Made by a program: the position numbers and the translations under genes. DNA of 64,000 nucleotides from JANQPA01 sp964548175 (GTDB taxonomy: Bacteria; Bacteroidota; Bacteroidia; Chitinophagales; Saprospiraceae), in NCBI GenBank assembly GCA_964548175.1, contig CAZJQS010000006.1, positions 71,706 to 135,705 on the forward strand. Reading direction: 5' to 3'. Numbering within the stretch: position 1 is the first letter of the stretch; each line of letters begins with the position of its first letter. The notes under the pieces were generated by a model that was not told where the DNA came from, made no database searches, and was given only the letters and a program-made list of their open reading frames with translations. Below are positions 7,178-16,129 of the stretch, one piece after another.

Positions 7178-9603
7178 CTTTCTACAGCCTGGCCTTCCGT
7201 CTTTACATGTAATTGTTTGCCTAATTCCAGAAATAATCGCTCAAAAGACCGGTCGGGATACTTCATCAGACCGGTCTGGTATTTTTTCAATAAGGAAAAA
7301 TACAGGTTTTGGGTTCTCCAGATATCGGGCTCGATATTAATAGACCTGAGGATTTTGAGGATATTCAATACTTTATTGAGCGGCTCAGTGCTTCCTTGCT
7401 CGAGCTCCCCATTATCCAGTTCTTCAAAAATTCGTTCGCTGATCACGAGCTGCAGGGCGTCGGGCTCCGTCAGTTTGATGTTCCACTTTTTAACTTCTTC
7501 GGCAAGCAGCCGGAGCCTGCGGATATTAAGGCCGTTTTCGGCAAAAAACTTATAAAGGTCCTGATTGACGATGAACTGAACGGCGTCCCGGTAAGCCTGC
7601 GGCAAAGGGATCTTACTTTTGGAAATGCCCGTCATCAGTAAATAGTTGTCATTGTATATTTCCCGAAACAATACCTCTATCTTGTTAAGGCTCTCGTCGG
7701 TGATCTGCTTGAGTATTTTCCGTTTTTCATCTCTGAACAGCTGTCTTATGGTAAAATGCTCAGAGTGAAAATAACGTTGCATATGAGCGATCACATTTCC
7801 CAGGTTGGCGTTCCGGAACGACTGCAGGACATCTTCTTCCATTTTTCTGAAACGCTCCTCAGGCATTTCCGTGGTAATGTATCCGATCATATTTTGCTGC
7901 CCCAGGTACAAAACCGCAAAGCCGAAATGCTTTTTGGAATGGGTGATCTTGGACTTCAGGTCTATCCGGCCGACCGCCAGTTTTTGTATCCCTGCTTCGA
8001 GTAGGTCAAAAGCTCTGATGTCAGAAATAAAATTGAAAAATTCCAGATGCTCAGGATGCTCCTCAAATAGTGAGGATGCGGCATAATGCATGCCTACCCT
8101 TTCCAGGTCGGCTCTGGCAGGCATAACGTGTTCTTCATAACTTCCTGCGCCGTTTTCGTAGACATTGCTGGGGATATTTCTCAGCTTTTCCAGAAAAGTC
8201 TCGTGCAGATCCAAGTCGGAGACCTGACGGGCATAATAGATGACGCGGTTTGCGTATTGCAGGATTTGGTTGGTTTCCAAACCTGAGATCTCATCAAAGA
8301 ACCATCCGCAGCTGGTATACATGAGCATGGCATTGCGTTGCATCTCCAGTAACCTCAGCAAGGTGGTTTTTTCGGTTTCGCTGATCTTTCGTTTGACACG
8401 TTGTTGAATGAAGTCCTCAATATTCTGTTCTGAACGGTCGAGGATAACCTTGATGTAATCATTACGAACTTGCCAGATATTGTCAAAGTAAAGGCCACCC
8501 ACCGTTTCAAAAACAGGCCGGATGATGTTGCTCAACCAGTCGAGCGTAGCCCGCAGAGGAGCCCTCCAGCTTTGGTTCCAGCCCGGATGACCGCCGGAAT
8601 TACATCCGCAATCAGTGCGCCACCGTTCCACTCCATGGACGCAGCTCCAGGAACTGTTCTCATGGATCTGGGCCTCATATTCGACTGGAAAAAGGTCAAG
8701 GTAAGCACCGTAGTTGATGACTTTCGCCATCCGGTTTTCTTCAATGTGGTTAATGCAGTCGGCCAGCGCCATTTCTCCGTGGCGGTGATGATGGCCGTAG
8801 CTCTCCCCATCGGTGGCGATATGTACCAGTTGAGGACCTTCGTTTTGAGGATCAAAGGAGTGCATAAGGCTTTGAGCGAAATGTTTGCCGTTGTTCAGGT
8901 ATCCGTCAAAAGCTACTCCGCGGGAGTTAGGACCGTGGTAAAAGAACAGCACGATCTTTTTGCCCGATGGTAGATGACAGTTATAGGGGCGGCGCGGATC
9001 AATGGTGTGTTCGTTGACCGCATGCCATTCCTTCTGGCCTGTCTTCCTGAAAGCTTTAGCCTGCCGGGGCGCCAGAATGGTGAATTTAATGCCGTGCCTG
9101 GCCATCAGTTCGAGGCTTTCGGTGTCAACCGCCGTTTCCGGTAGCCACATTCCTTCCGGTTTTCTTCCGAAACGGCGCCTGAAATCCTCAATGCCCCAGA
9201 TGATCTGCGTTTCCTTATCTCTGGCGTCCGCCAGCGGGAGGATCATATGGTTGTACGCCTGAGCAATGGCGGAGCCGTGGCCGTTGAAGTTTTGCCTGCT
9301 GATCTTATCCGCTTCTAGTATGGCCTGATAAGTCGACGGGTCTTCTTTTTCCATCCAGGACAACAGGGTAGGCCCGAAGTTGAAACTTATCTTGGTATAG
9401 TTATTTATAATGCGAATGATGTTCTTGCCGTGATCTTCAATTCTGGCTGCTGCATTCGGAGCATAACACTCAAAATTGATGCGGTGGTTCCAATCGTGGA
9501 ATGGCGCTGCCGAGTCTTGCATCTCCACCACTTCGAGCCAGGCATTTTCCCGCGGAGGCTGATAGAAATGACCATGAATGCAAATAAATTTGTTGTTAGA
9601 CAT
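7174..9603 (-). CDS. Glycoside hydrolase family 57, DUF3536-type
   Basis: This is an intracellular 809-residue protein. The first ATG of the frame lies four codons upstream, but MSNNKFICIHGHFYQPPREN starts right at the conserved GH57 region 1, so that start is preferred. GMWLPETAVD gives the region-3 glutamate (the nucleophile in GH57) and THIATDGESYGHHHRHGEMAL the region-4 aspartate and histidines. The long helical C-terminal half corresponds to DUF3536. GH57 enzymes act on alpha-glucans by cleavage, branching or transfer, and the DUF3536 members have no firmly assigned substrate. Together with the trehalose gene at 24-26 kb this suggests alpha-glucan metabolism, but the two are not adjacent. 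No signal peptide is seen. Confidence 0.88.
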   Translation of the reverse strand: MSNNKFICIHGHFYQPPRENAWLEVVEMQDSAAPFHDWNHRINFECYAPNAAARIEDHGKNIIRIINNYTKISFNFGPTLLSWMEKEDPSTYQAILEADKISRQNFNGHGSAIAQAYNHMILPLADARDKETQIIWGIEDFRRRFGRKPEGMWLPETAVDTESLELMARHGIKFTILAPRQAKAFRKTGQKEWHAVNEHTIDPRRPYNCHLPSGKKIVLFFYHGPNSRGVAFDGYLNNGKHFAQSLMHSFDPQNEGPQLVHIATDGESYGHHHRHGEMALADCINHIEENRMAKVINYGAYLDLFPVEYEAQIHENSSWSCVHGVERWRTDCGCNSGGHPGWNQSWRAPLRATLDWLSNIIRPVFETVGGLYFDNIWQVRNDYIKVILDRSEQNIEDFIQQRVKRKISETEKTTLLRLLEMQRNAMLMYTSCGWFFDEISGLETNQILQYANRVIYYARQVSDLDLHETFLEKLRNIPSNVYENGAGSYEEHVMPARADLERVGMHYAASSLFEEHPEHLEFFNFISDIRAFDLLEAGIQKLAVGRIDLKSKITHSKKHFGFAVLYLGQQNMIGYITTEMPEERFRKMEEDVLQSFRNANLGNVIAHMQRYFHSEHFTIRQLFRDEKRKILKQITDESLNKIEVLFREIYNDNYLLMTGISKSKIPLPQAYRDAVQFIVNQDLYKFFAENGLNIRRLRLLAEEVKKWNIKLTEPDALQLVISERIFEELDNGELEQGSTEPLNKVLNILKILRSINIEPDIWRTQNLYFSLLKKYQTGLMKYPDRSFERLFLELGKQLHVKTEGQAVES

Positions 9604-9921
9604 GATTTGTTGCAATTATTGTTCGACCTTATTACAAAGGGCTGATCATTAATTTTGTTCTAAGAAAAGCATTTTTTAACTAATAGTGTTAAAGTAACAC
9701 GAATATATTTTTCCACATCAGGTCGCACTTTTTTGGTCTTATAAAATCTTTAACACACCCTGAACCATTTGCTCCATTGATAACTTTCTATATTTGTGAG
9801 CATTGAACGGGGGGTGTATAAAAAGAATTTTATCAACCGAACGAAGGAGCGCGATTATTTTTTTAACCCGCTGCAGGCGTCGGATATCTCTGATGATACT
9901 TTCATACAAACAAACACGCTT
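9604..9921. other. Divergent intergenic region, GH57 / PIG-L genes
   Basis: This gap separates the divergent GH57 and PIG-L genes. The right half contains a good promoter match (listed separately). The left half is AT-rich with no clear minus-strand box. The frame running into the PIG-L gene is open from a GTG at 9796, but that GTG is part of the -7 box and the added residues are not signal-peptide-like. Confidence 0.5.
9768..9796 (+). promoter_or_regulatory. Candidate promoter TTTG-N17-TATATTTG
   Basis: TTTG at 9768 and TATATTTG at 9789 are separated by 17 bases, in keeping with the -33/-7 pair of Bacteroidota sigma factors. The predicted transcript begins a few bases downstream, leaving about 120 bases of leader before the ATG of the PIG-L gene. 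Confidence 0.6.
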
Positions 9922-12447
9922 ATGCTATACAATCGATTACTTTCAGGATTGGTTCTGTTAATTTTGCTGCTTTTTTCTATTCCCTTCCAGGCTCAGGCGC
10001 CTGAGAAAATGAATTCAGCGGAGATCCATGAAGCGATAAAAAAGCTCAATTTTCTGGGCTCCGCCCTTTTCGTAGCTGCACACCCTGATGACGAAAATAC
10101 CCGAATGATCGCCTACCTGTCGAATGAGGTCAAGGCTAATGTAGCCTATCTCTCGCTGACCAGGGGCGATGGCGGCCAGAACCTGATCGGCCCCGAGATC
10201 AGGGAACTGCTGGGCATTATCCGTACACAGGAACTGCTGGCGGCTCGACGGGTGGACGGCGGCAGCCAGCTTTTTACACGAGCTAATGATTTCGGGTATT
10301 CCAAGCATCCGGATGAAACCTTAAATATTTGGGACAAGGATAAGGTGCTTTCCGATGTCGTCTGGGCAATTCGCAAATGGAGGCCGGATGTGATCATCAA
10401 CCGCTTCGATCATCGGTCTTCCGGCAGCACACATGGGCACCATACGGCTTCGGCTATGCTTTCCGTTGAGGCTTTTGATAGGGTCAACGATCCTGAGGTG
10501 TATCCCGAACAGCTTCAATATGTGGAGCCCTGGCAACCCGAACGCCTTTTCTTCAATACCTCCTGGTGGTTTTACGGGAGCCAGGAAGCTTTCGAGAAGG
10601 CAGATAAGTCCAGGCTGATGAGTGTGGATGTAGGGGTGTTTTATCCTGCGATGGGCAAGTCCAATACCGAAATTGCCGCAGAAAGCCGAAGCATGCACAA
10701 ATGCCAGGGCTTTGGCTCCAGCGGCTCCAGGGGTTCCGAAATGGAATACCTGGAGATCATTAAAGGAACGCTTCCTGAGGGGAAAGAAGACCTTTTTGCC
10801 GGCATTAACACCTCCTGGACGCGCGTGGAAGGCGGCGCACCCATCGGAAAAATACTGGAAAGGGTGGAAGTAGAATTTCAGCACAACCAGCCGGCCGCCA
10901 GCGTGCCGGATCTGATGAAAGCTTACAAACTGATCCGCTCCTTACCCGATAGCTACTGGAAGCGTGTCAAAGAAGCCGAAATTAAAAAAGTAATTGCCGC
11001 TTGCCTGGCGCTATACCTCGAGGTCACTGCAGATGATTTCTCCTCCACACCAGGCGAAGTGGTGGAACTGGAATTTGAAGCCATTAATCGTTCCAATATC
11101 GCCGTCAAACTGGAATCCGTGAAAATACTTCCTCAGCAGAAGGATAGCTCCCTAAACATGACGCTCAACTTCAATGAGTCAAATAAGTTTTGGACAACTG
11201 TGAAACTTCCCGATGACATGGCCTACACCAACCCTTACTGGCTTAATGAGGAAGGCTCCCTGGGCGTATACAAAGTAAAGGATCAACAACTCAGAGGACT
11301 GCCCGAGACTCCCAGGGTTTTCAAGGCGGAGTTCCGCCTTAAAGTAGCCGGAACGACTATGATGCTGGAAAGAGAGGTCGTGTTTAAAAGAACCGATCCC
11401 GTGGACGGGGAAGTCTATCGGCCCTTTGAAGTCACTCCTCCGGTTTTTGCCAACCTTTCCGAAAAAGTCATCCTTTTCGCCAATCAACCTTCCAAGCAAG
11501 TCAGCCTGATCGTGAAGGCCGGCAAAGCCGGTATCCAGGGAAGCGTTAGCCTGGAACTGCCTCAGGGCTGGAGCGCCAATCCCGAATCGATCGCTTTTGA
11601 CCTGAAGCTGAAAGGGGAGGAAAAAAGAGTGGCCTTCGAGCTTTATCCTCCCGAGGAGCAAAGCGAAGGCCACCTCCGGCCGATCGTCACTCTCGACGGC
11701 AAAGAATATAATAAAGAACTGGTCCTGATCGAATACGATCACATTCCTACTCAGACCATCATCCAGGAATCCAAGGCCAAGGTCGTAAAAGTCAACCTTC
11801 AAAAAGCAGGCAACCGCATCGGCTACGTTATGGGCGCAGGCGATGAGATTCCCACCAGCCTCGAACAGATCGGCTATGAAGTGACCTTGCTGGAAGACCG
11901 GGATATGACGGTTGAGCACCTCAGCAGCTTCGATGCGATCATCATGGGCGTGCGGGCCTATAACACCCAGGAACGCCTTCGCTTTCATCAGCCCAAATTA
12001 CTCGAATACGTGAAAAACGGAGGTAACCTGGTCGTTCAGTACAATACCAATCGCGGACTTGTCCTCCCAATGGAAAAGATCGGCCCCTATCCTCTGAAAA
12101 TCTCTCGTGACCGTGTGGCCGTAGAAGAAGCAGAAATCCGCTTTTTACTCCCCGATCACCCCGTCCTAAACACGCCCAACAAAATTACCCAAAAAGATTT
12201 CGAGAATTGGGTGCAGGAAAGAGGCCTCTATTTCCCTGATGAATGGGATGATCACTATCAGGCCATCCTTTCTTCCAATGACCCCGGGGAACCGGCTCGT
12301 GACGGCGGTCTGCTGATCGCCGAATACGGTAATGGCTTTTTCGTCTATACCGGCTATTCCTGGTTTAGGGAACTGCCGGCCGGAGTGCCCGGAGCATTCC
12401 GACTGTTCGCAAACTTGATCTCCCTCGGGAAGGAAAGTAAACCCTGA
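9922..12447 (+). CDS. Secreted PIG-L (LmbE-type) deacetylase with C-terminal glutamine-amidotransferase-like domain
   Basis: This is an 841-residue exported protein. The chosen ATG opens a clear signal peptide (MLYNRLLSGLVLLILLLFSI, then FQAQA). A GTG 42 codons upstream would bury it and overlaps the promoter. The PIG-L domain (about 35-300) has the zinc ligands AHPDDEN (53-59) and HGHHTAS (171-177). PIG-L enzymes remove N-acetyl groups from GlcNAc-type sugars. A middle region of beta-sandwich character (about 370-620) follows, then a C-terminal ThuA/GATase-like fold (IMGVRAYNTQERL, LLEYVKNGGNLVVQYNTN). Family members of this long form are common in Bacteroidota, and the natural substrate is unknown. 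A strong hairpin lies just downstream. Confidence 0.87.
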   Translation: MLYNRLLSGLVLLILLLFSIPFQAQAPEKMNSAEIHEAIKKLNFLGSALFVAAHPDDENTRMIAYLSNEVKANVAYLSLTRGDGGQNLIGPEIRELLGIIRTQELLAARRVDGGSQLFTRANDFGYSKHPDETLNIWDKDKVLSDVVWAIRKWRPDVIINRFDHRSSGSTHGHHTASAMLSVEAFDRVNDPEVYPEQLQYVEPWQPERLFFNTSWWFYGSQEAFEKADKSRLMSVDVGVFYPAMGKSNTEIAAESRSMHKCQGFGSSGSRGSEMEYLEIIKGTLPEGKEDLFAGINTSWTRVEGGAPIGKILERVEVEFQHNQPAASVPDLMKAYKLIRSLPDSYWKRVKEAEIKKVIAACLALYLEVTADDFSSTPGEVVELEFEAINRSNIAVKLESVKILPQQKDSSLNMTLNFNESNKFWTTVKLPDDMAYTNPYWLNEEGSLGVYKVKDQQLRGLPETPRVFKAEFRLKVAGTTMMLEREVVFKRTDPVDGEVYRPFEVTPPVFANLSEKVILFANQPSKQVSLIVKAGKAGIQGSVSLELPQGWSANPESIAFDLKLKGEEKRVAFELYPPEEQSEGHLRPIVTLDGKEYNKELVLIEYDHIPTQTIIQESKAKVVKVNLQKAGNRIGYVMGAGDEIPTSLEQIGYEVTLLEDRDMTVEHLSSFDAIIMGVRAYNTQERLRFHQPKLLEYVKNGGNLVVQYNTNRGLVLPMEKIGPYPLKISRDRVAVEEAEIRFLLPDHPVLNTPNKITQKDFENWVQERGLYFPDEWDDHYQAILSSNDPGEPARDGGLLIAEYGNGFFVYTGYSWFRELPAGVPGAFRLFANLISLGKESKP

Positions 12448-12454
12448 AACTGGA

Positions 12455-12549
12455 GAGGCTCGGGGTTGTGTAAAAAATCAGCTACTTCTCCCGCCTGACG
12501 GCCGTCAGGCGGGAATAGTATGAAGACTTTTTACATAACCCCGAGCCTC
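12455..12549. repeat. Family 1 palindromic element, short copy, likely transcript end
   Basis: Outer arms GAGGCTCGGGGTTGTGTAAA and TTTACATAACCCCGAGCCTC pair with one mismatch. The inner part CCCGCCTGACGGCCGTCAGGCGGG is a near-perfect palindrome. This copy lacks the long central hairpin of the full elements. It begins 8 bases after the PIG-L stop codon and could act as a Rho-independent-like end for that gene. Confidence 0.75.
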
Positions 12550-12632
12550 TTTTTAAATATCTTCCATCCGTTAATATTTGTTAAAAACTTCTTGACTCCC
12601 CCTTATAAATCTATTTTTAGCTTTAAAAAGGT

Positions 12633-12776
12633 ATGGAAATGAACGAAAATGAACCTATAGACCAGGAAAACGGCCCACCTATCTTTAAATCCTGGAACCA
12701 GATGTACGCCTTTGTACTTATTCTTCACGCCATTATTATTTTTTTGTTTTACCTTTTTACGCAGGCCTATGCCTGA
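12633..12776 (+). CDS. Small single-pass membrane protein upstream of the sodium:solute symporter
   Basis: This is a 47-residue open frame: a polar, acidic N-terminus (MEMNENEPIDQENGPPIF), then KSWNQMYAFVLILHAIIIFL and FYLFTQAYA. One transmembrane helix spans about residues 24-44. It ends 44 bases before the start of the symporter gene on the same strand. The SWNQMYAFVL block before the membrane helix is the kind of short conserved signature seen in tiny transporter-linked proteins of this phylum. That recollection is general and was not checked here. It may be a symporter subunit or regulator. Confidence 0.7.
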   Translation: MEMNENEPIDQENGPPIFKSWNQMYAFVLILHAIIIFLFYLFTQAYA

Positions 12777-12820
12777 ATTCAGTGTGACCTTAACCTATAT
12801 TCAACCGAAAAAAAATCGTA

Positions 12821-14524
12821 ATGCATTTATTAGACTGGATCGTTATGTTGGGAACCCTTTTTGCCATTGTAGCTTACGGGGTTTGGAAAACGCGCTCTGT
12901 AAAAAGCGTTCAATCATACCTGCTGGGCGACCGCGACCTTCCCTGGTGGACGATCGGCCTCTCTATTATGGCTACACAGGCCAGCGCTATCACCTTCTTG
13001 TCCACTCCCGGCCAGGCTTATGAAGACGGTATGCGTTTTGCCCAGTTTTATTTTGGCCTTCCAGTGGCCATGGTCTTTCTGAGCATCTTCGTTCTGCCTA
13101 TTTATTACCGATTGAAAGTATATACTGCTTACGAATACCTGGAAGGTCGCTTTGATCTGAAAACCAGAACCATGACCGCCATTTTGTTCCTTCTGCAAAG
13201 AGGACTGGCTGCCGGGTTGACCATTTACGCTCCTGCCATTATTTTATCTTCCATTCTGGACTGGCCATTGACGCCTACAACCTTATTCATCGGGGTGGTC
13301 GTCATTTTTTATACCGTTATCGGAGGAACCAAGGCGGTGAGCGTGACCCAAAAACAACAAATGATCGTGATCCTGACCGGTATGTTCCTGGCCGCTGTTA
13401 TACTGGTCTTCAAATTGCCTTCCGATGTGAGCTTTGGCGAAGCCGTGGGGATAGCCGGCAAGATGGGTAAACTGAATGTAGTGGATTTTGAATTTGACCT
13501 TTCCAATCGGTACACCTTCTGGTCGGGCATGCTGGGAGGCGTCTTTCTCTTCCTTTCTTATTTTGGCACCGACCAGTCGCAGGTTCAACGGTATCTGTCC
13601 GGCAAATCTCTGGCGGAAAGCCGGTTGGGGCTTTTATTTAATGGCATTTTGAAGGTGCCCATGCAGTTCCTGGTACTTTTCGTAGGCATCCTGGTGTTTG
13701 TTTTTTTTCAATTCAATCATCCGCCGGTCCATTTTAATACAGCTAATGTGAAAAACCTGGCGGGAACCCCCTATCAGGAAGAATTTAATCGTTATCAGGA
13801 AGCTTATGGTGAGTTGAATGAAGAGAAAGAAGGAGAAATTCGCCAGATGATACAGGCCTTGCGAGCCGAGGATGACGCCACTTTGAGTCTGGCGCAAGGT
13901 CGATATGAAACCATCCTGGAAGAGGAGAACCGCATCCGTGAGGAGGTGAAAACCCTGATCTCTGAACAAAACCCTGCTGCAAAAACTGAAGATATGGACT
14001 ACGTCTTTATCACTTTCGTGACTACCTATCTTCCGATCGGATTAGTCGGCTTGCTGCTGGCCGTGATCTTTTCGGCGGCGATGTCCTCAACTTCGTCAGA
14101 GCTTAATGCCCTGGCCACGACTACGGTGATCGACATCTATCGCCGCTCCCTTGCCCCGGATAGAACAGACCATCATTATTTTCAGGCCTCAAAAATATTT
14201 ACCATCATCTGGGGCGCTATTGCGCTGCTTTTTGCCCTGATCGCAAACCTGTTTGATAACCTGATCGAAGCAGTCAATATCATTGGGTCGCTCTTTTACG
14301 GGGTCATCCTAGGGATCTTTATCGTGGCCTTTTTTATGAAAAAAATCAAAGGCAACGCCGTTTTCCTGGCTGCCATCGTTGGAGAGATCATCGTTCTGAT
14401 CATCTTTGCACTGGATAACTATGGATACATTTCCATCGCCTACCTTTGGTTGAACCTGATCGGTTGTTTACTGGTAATGATCCTGTCTGCTGCGTTCGGA
14501 TGGATAAGGAATGGATTGAAATAA
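12821..14524 (+). CDS. Sodium:solute symporter (SSS family)
   Basis: This is a 567-residue polytopic inner-membrane transporter of the SSS/SLC5 family with about 13-14 predicted helices. SIMATQASAITFLSTPGQAY (about 48-67) and FLSYFGTDQSQVQRYLSGKS (about 243-262) are the expected family signatures, and VIFSAAMSSTSSELNALATT matches the late sodium-site helix. Between two helices, about residues 300-395 form a charged, coiled-coil-like insert (NRYQEAYGELNEEKEGEIRQ onward) that is longer than in the standard family. The substrate (sugar, amino acid or other solute) cannot be told. The 47-residue membrane peptide just upstream is probably in the same transcript. Confidence 0.9.
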   Translation: MHLLDWIVMLGTLFAIVAYGVWKTRSVKSVQSYLLGDRDLPWWTIGLSIMATQASAITFLSTPGQAYEDGMRFAQFYFGLPVAMVFLSIFVLPIYYRLKVYTAYEYLEGRFDLKTRTMTAILFLLQRGLAAGLTIYAPAIILSSILDWPLTPTTLFIGVVVIFYTVIGGTKAVSVTQKQQMIVILTGMFLAAVILVFKLPSDVSFGEAVGIAGKMGKLNVVDFEFDLSNRYTFWSGMLGGVFLFLSYFGTDQSQVQRYLSGKSLAESRLGLLFNGILKVPMQFLVLFVGILVFVFFQFNHPPVHFNTANVKNLAGTPYQEEFNRYQEAYGELNEEKEGEIRQMIQALRAEDDATLSLAQGRYETILEEENRIREEVKTLISEQNPAAKTEDMDYVFITFVTTYLPIGLVGLLLAVIFSAAMSSTSSELNALATTTVIDIYRRSLAPDRTDHHYFQASKIFTIIWGAIALLFALIANLFDNLIEAVNIIGSLFYGVILGIFIVAFFMKKIKGNAVFLAAIVGEIIVLIIFALDNYGYISIAYLWLNLIGCLLVMILSAAFGWIRNGLK

Positions 14525-14544
14525 GAAAAGCCGGGCAGACCGGC

Positions 14545-14584
14545 AAGCTAATTTTGTCCGGGATTATTCCGGCGAAATTAGCTT
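14545..14584. terminator. Hairpin between convergent genes
   Basis: Arms AAGCTAATTT and AAATTAGCTT with an inner CCGG/CCGG pair form a stem that overlaps the last codons of the minus-strand lipoprotein gene and follows the symporter stop codon by 20 bases. It could end transcription in both directions. Confidence 0.55.
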
Positions 14585-15373
14585 AACCATCTTCCAGCCT
14601 TCAGGTGTTTTTTGAAAACTTAACTGTTGTTGTTCTGGACGGCCGATAAACTTACCCCAGATAAACCCTTCTACTTCGTCCTGGGTTTTGACTTTGATCC
14701 ATGGGAAGGTCTCTTCGTCAATGGTAGTGCTATCGGTGGTTTCTTCCAAAACCCATACAATGTCATAAGAAACGACCGTACTGATCTGGCTGTTCAAGGC
14801 GGGTGCTGATCGCATGCGTACGCCGGCGCCGGTTACCACGCCCCTGTCTTTCATAGGAAGATCTTCCGGAAAAGTCGCTGAAAAATACGGCGCATGGAAT
14901 TGGGTGGTGTTTTGTGTGAACACTCCTCCACTGTTTAATAAATAGGTCAACTGCTTCCACAAAGGAGAGGCCAGTGTGGCGGCTTGCGAAGTTAACCCCC
15001 AGTATTGAGCAAAAGCACTGAGGCCGCTCTTCTGCTTATTGATCACAACGTTTTCAGCCGTTTTTTCCATCACGAAAAAAATGTCTTTTCGCGCTACCGC
15101 ATCCTGCAGTTGTTCGCGAAAAACGAAGAAAACAGTGTCCAAAGGGGCTTCGTCAACGGGGTAGAGCTTGCCTTTCTCTTTAATCTGATCCGTAGGAAAA
15201 AGCTCCAGCTGTCCTTTAATTCGATTTTGGTAAATAGACCTGATTGAATCCCCGGACAAAATATTTGACCTTTTGGAAGTCAGGCTGTCGGCATAGCTTT
15301 CCCCTTCCTGGTCGGGCCGGCTGCAATGGAGTAGCATTAGATTGATGATCGTTAGTAGCAATAAGGCGCGCAT
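14564..15373 (-). CDS. SH3-domain lipoprotein
   Basis: This is a 269-residue predicted lipoprotein. The signal peptide ends in a lipobox with Cys17 (LMLLHC). The middle part (about 50-170) matches no family I recognise. About residues 180-245 form a bacterial SH3-like domain (GVRMRSAPALNSQISTVV, then WIKVKTQDEVEGFIWGKFIG). Such domains often bind cell-wall peptides or other proteins in the periplasm. It follows the GNAT gene by 50 bases on the same strand and may be co-transcribed with it. Confidence 0.75.
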   Translation of the reverse strand: MRALLLLTIINLMLLHCSRPDQEGESYADSLTSKRSNILSGDSIRSIYQNRIKGQLELFPTDQIKEKGKLYPVDEAPLDTVFFVFREQLQDAVARKDIFFVMEKTAENVVINKQKSGLSAFAQYWGLTSQAATLASPLWKQLTYLLNSGGVFTQNTTQFHAPYFSATFPEDLPMKDRGVVTGAGVRMRSAPALNSQISTVVSYDIVWVLEETTDSTTIDEETFPWIKVKTQDEVEGFIWGKFIGRPEQQQLSFQKTPEGWKMVKLISPE

Positions 15374-15423
15374 GGTTTTTTGCTACTAGATTAATAAAAT
15401 ATTGGGAAGGAAGAAAATAATTT

Positions 15424-15981
15424 TTATTTCCAGTCCCACAAGACCAGCGCCCAGTGGTCGGTGGCGTCCGTATATTCTTTGATCACCTTGAATCCCATTT
15501 TCTCGTGAGCACGTATCGAACGGGGATTACGAGTGGCAATTTCGGTAATGGCATACCGGAAATGTGGCACCATATACTCTCGCATTGTTTCATATAAGCC
15601 TTTAAACACTCCCTGGCCTCGATAACTTTTTTTGACACAGCATTGGCCAATGACGAAATAATCTGTATCCCTCAATAACTCCCCTTTATATTCGGTGGTG
15701 TTGATCTGCTGGAACATAGGGACGAGAATGGGAATTCTATCCTCCAGCGATTTGAGCATGGTGAGGACATAAGCGATGAGTAAATCACCATCTTTACCAA
15801 TGGTATGTGGGTGAGGGGTGTTCATCTCCTCCAGCAGGGATAGGTCGTGTACGACCGTGACGAAGCCTTCCGATTGAAGCTCTTCCTTAGAGATGCTGCC
15901 TTCCCGGTTTTCGACCTGGAGCTGTATGATTTGTTCCAGGTCTTTTCTATTGGTAGACCGTGTGTAGTGGATCATTGGCAT
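15424..15981 (-). CDS. GNAT-family N-acetyltransferase
   Basis: This protein has about 185 residues. The start is placed at MPMIHYTRSTNRKDLEQIIQ because the conserved fold begins there. An ATG 22 codons further upstream (16047) opens the same frame with a cysteine-rich, unfamily-like stretch. The acetyl-CoA loop is visible as CCVKKSYRGQGVFKGLYETM (Q/RxxGxG/A type) and the later strand as ATRNPRSIRAHEKMGFKVI. GNAT enzymes move an acetyl group to an amine. The acceptor is unknown. It sits between the S9 peptidase gene and the SH3 lipoprotein gene, all on the minus strand. Confidence 0.82.
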   Translation of the reverse strand: MPMIHYTRSTNRKDLEQIIQLQVENREGSISKEELQSEGFVTVVHDLSLLEEMNTPHPHTIGKDGDLLIAYVLTMLKSLEDRIPILVPMFQQINTTEYKGELLRDTDYFVIGQCCVKKSYRGQGVFKGLYETMREYMVPHFRYAITEIATRNPRSIRAHEKMGFKVIKEYTDATDHWALVLWDWK

Positions 15982-16129
15982 GGCATTTGGCTGTCTTTTT
16001 TGATGCAGAAGAACGCAGCTCCGGCAGATATTCACGGTTTTTAGCATTCAAAACTGCTTAAACCTATTAGATCTGCGTCCCTCTGGGTCAAAAAAAACAA
16101 TGAAGATCAGTGTCCAAATAAACACCGGA

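Noticed and set aside
9796..9921. GTG start extending the PIG-L protein by 42 residues
   Set aside because: The GTG is part of a good -7 box, and the extension would place 42 charged residues ahead of a clear signal peptide.
11179..11988. Open frame of 269 codons antisense to the PIG-L deacetylase gene
   Set aside because: It is a shadow of the real gene with no family match.
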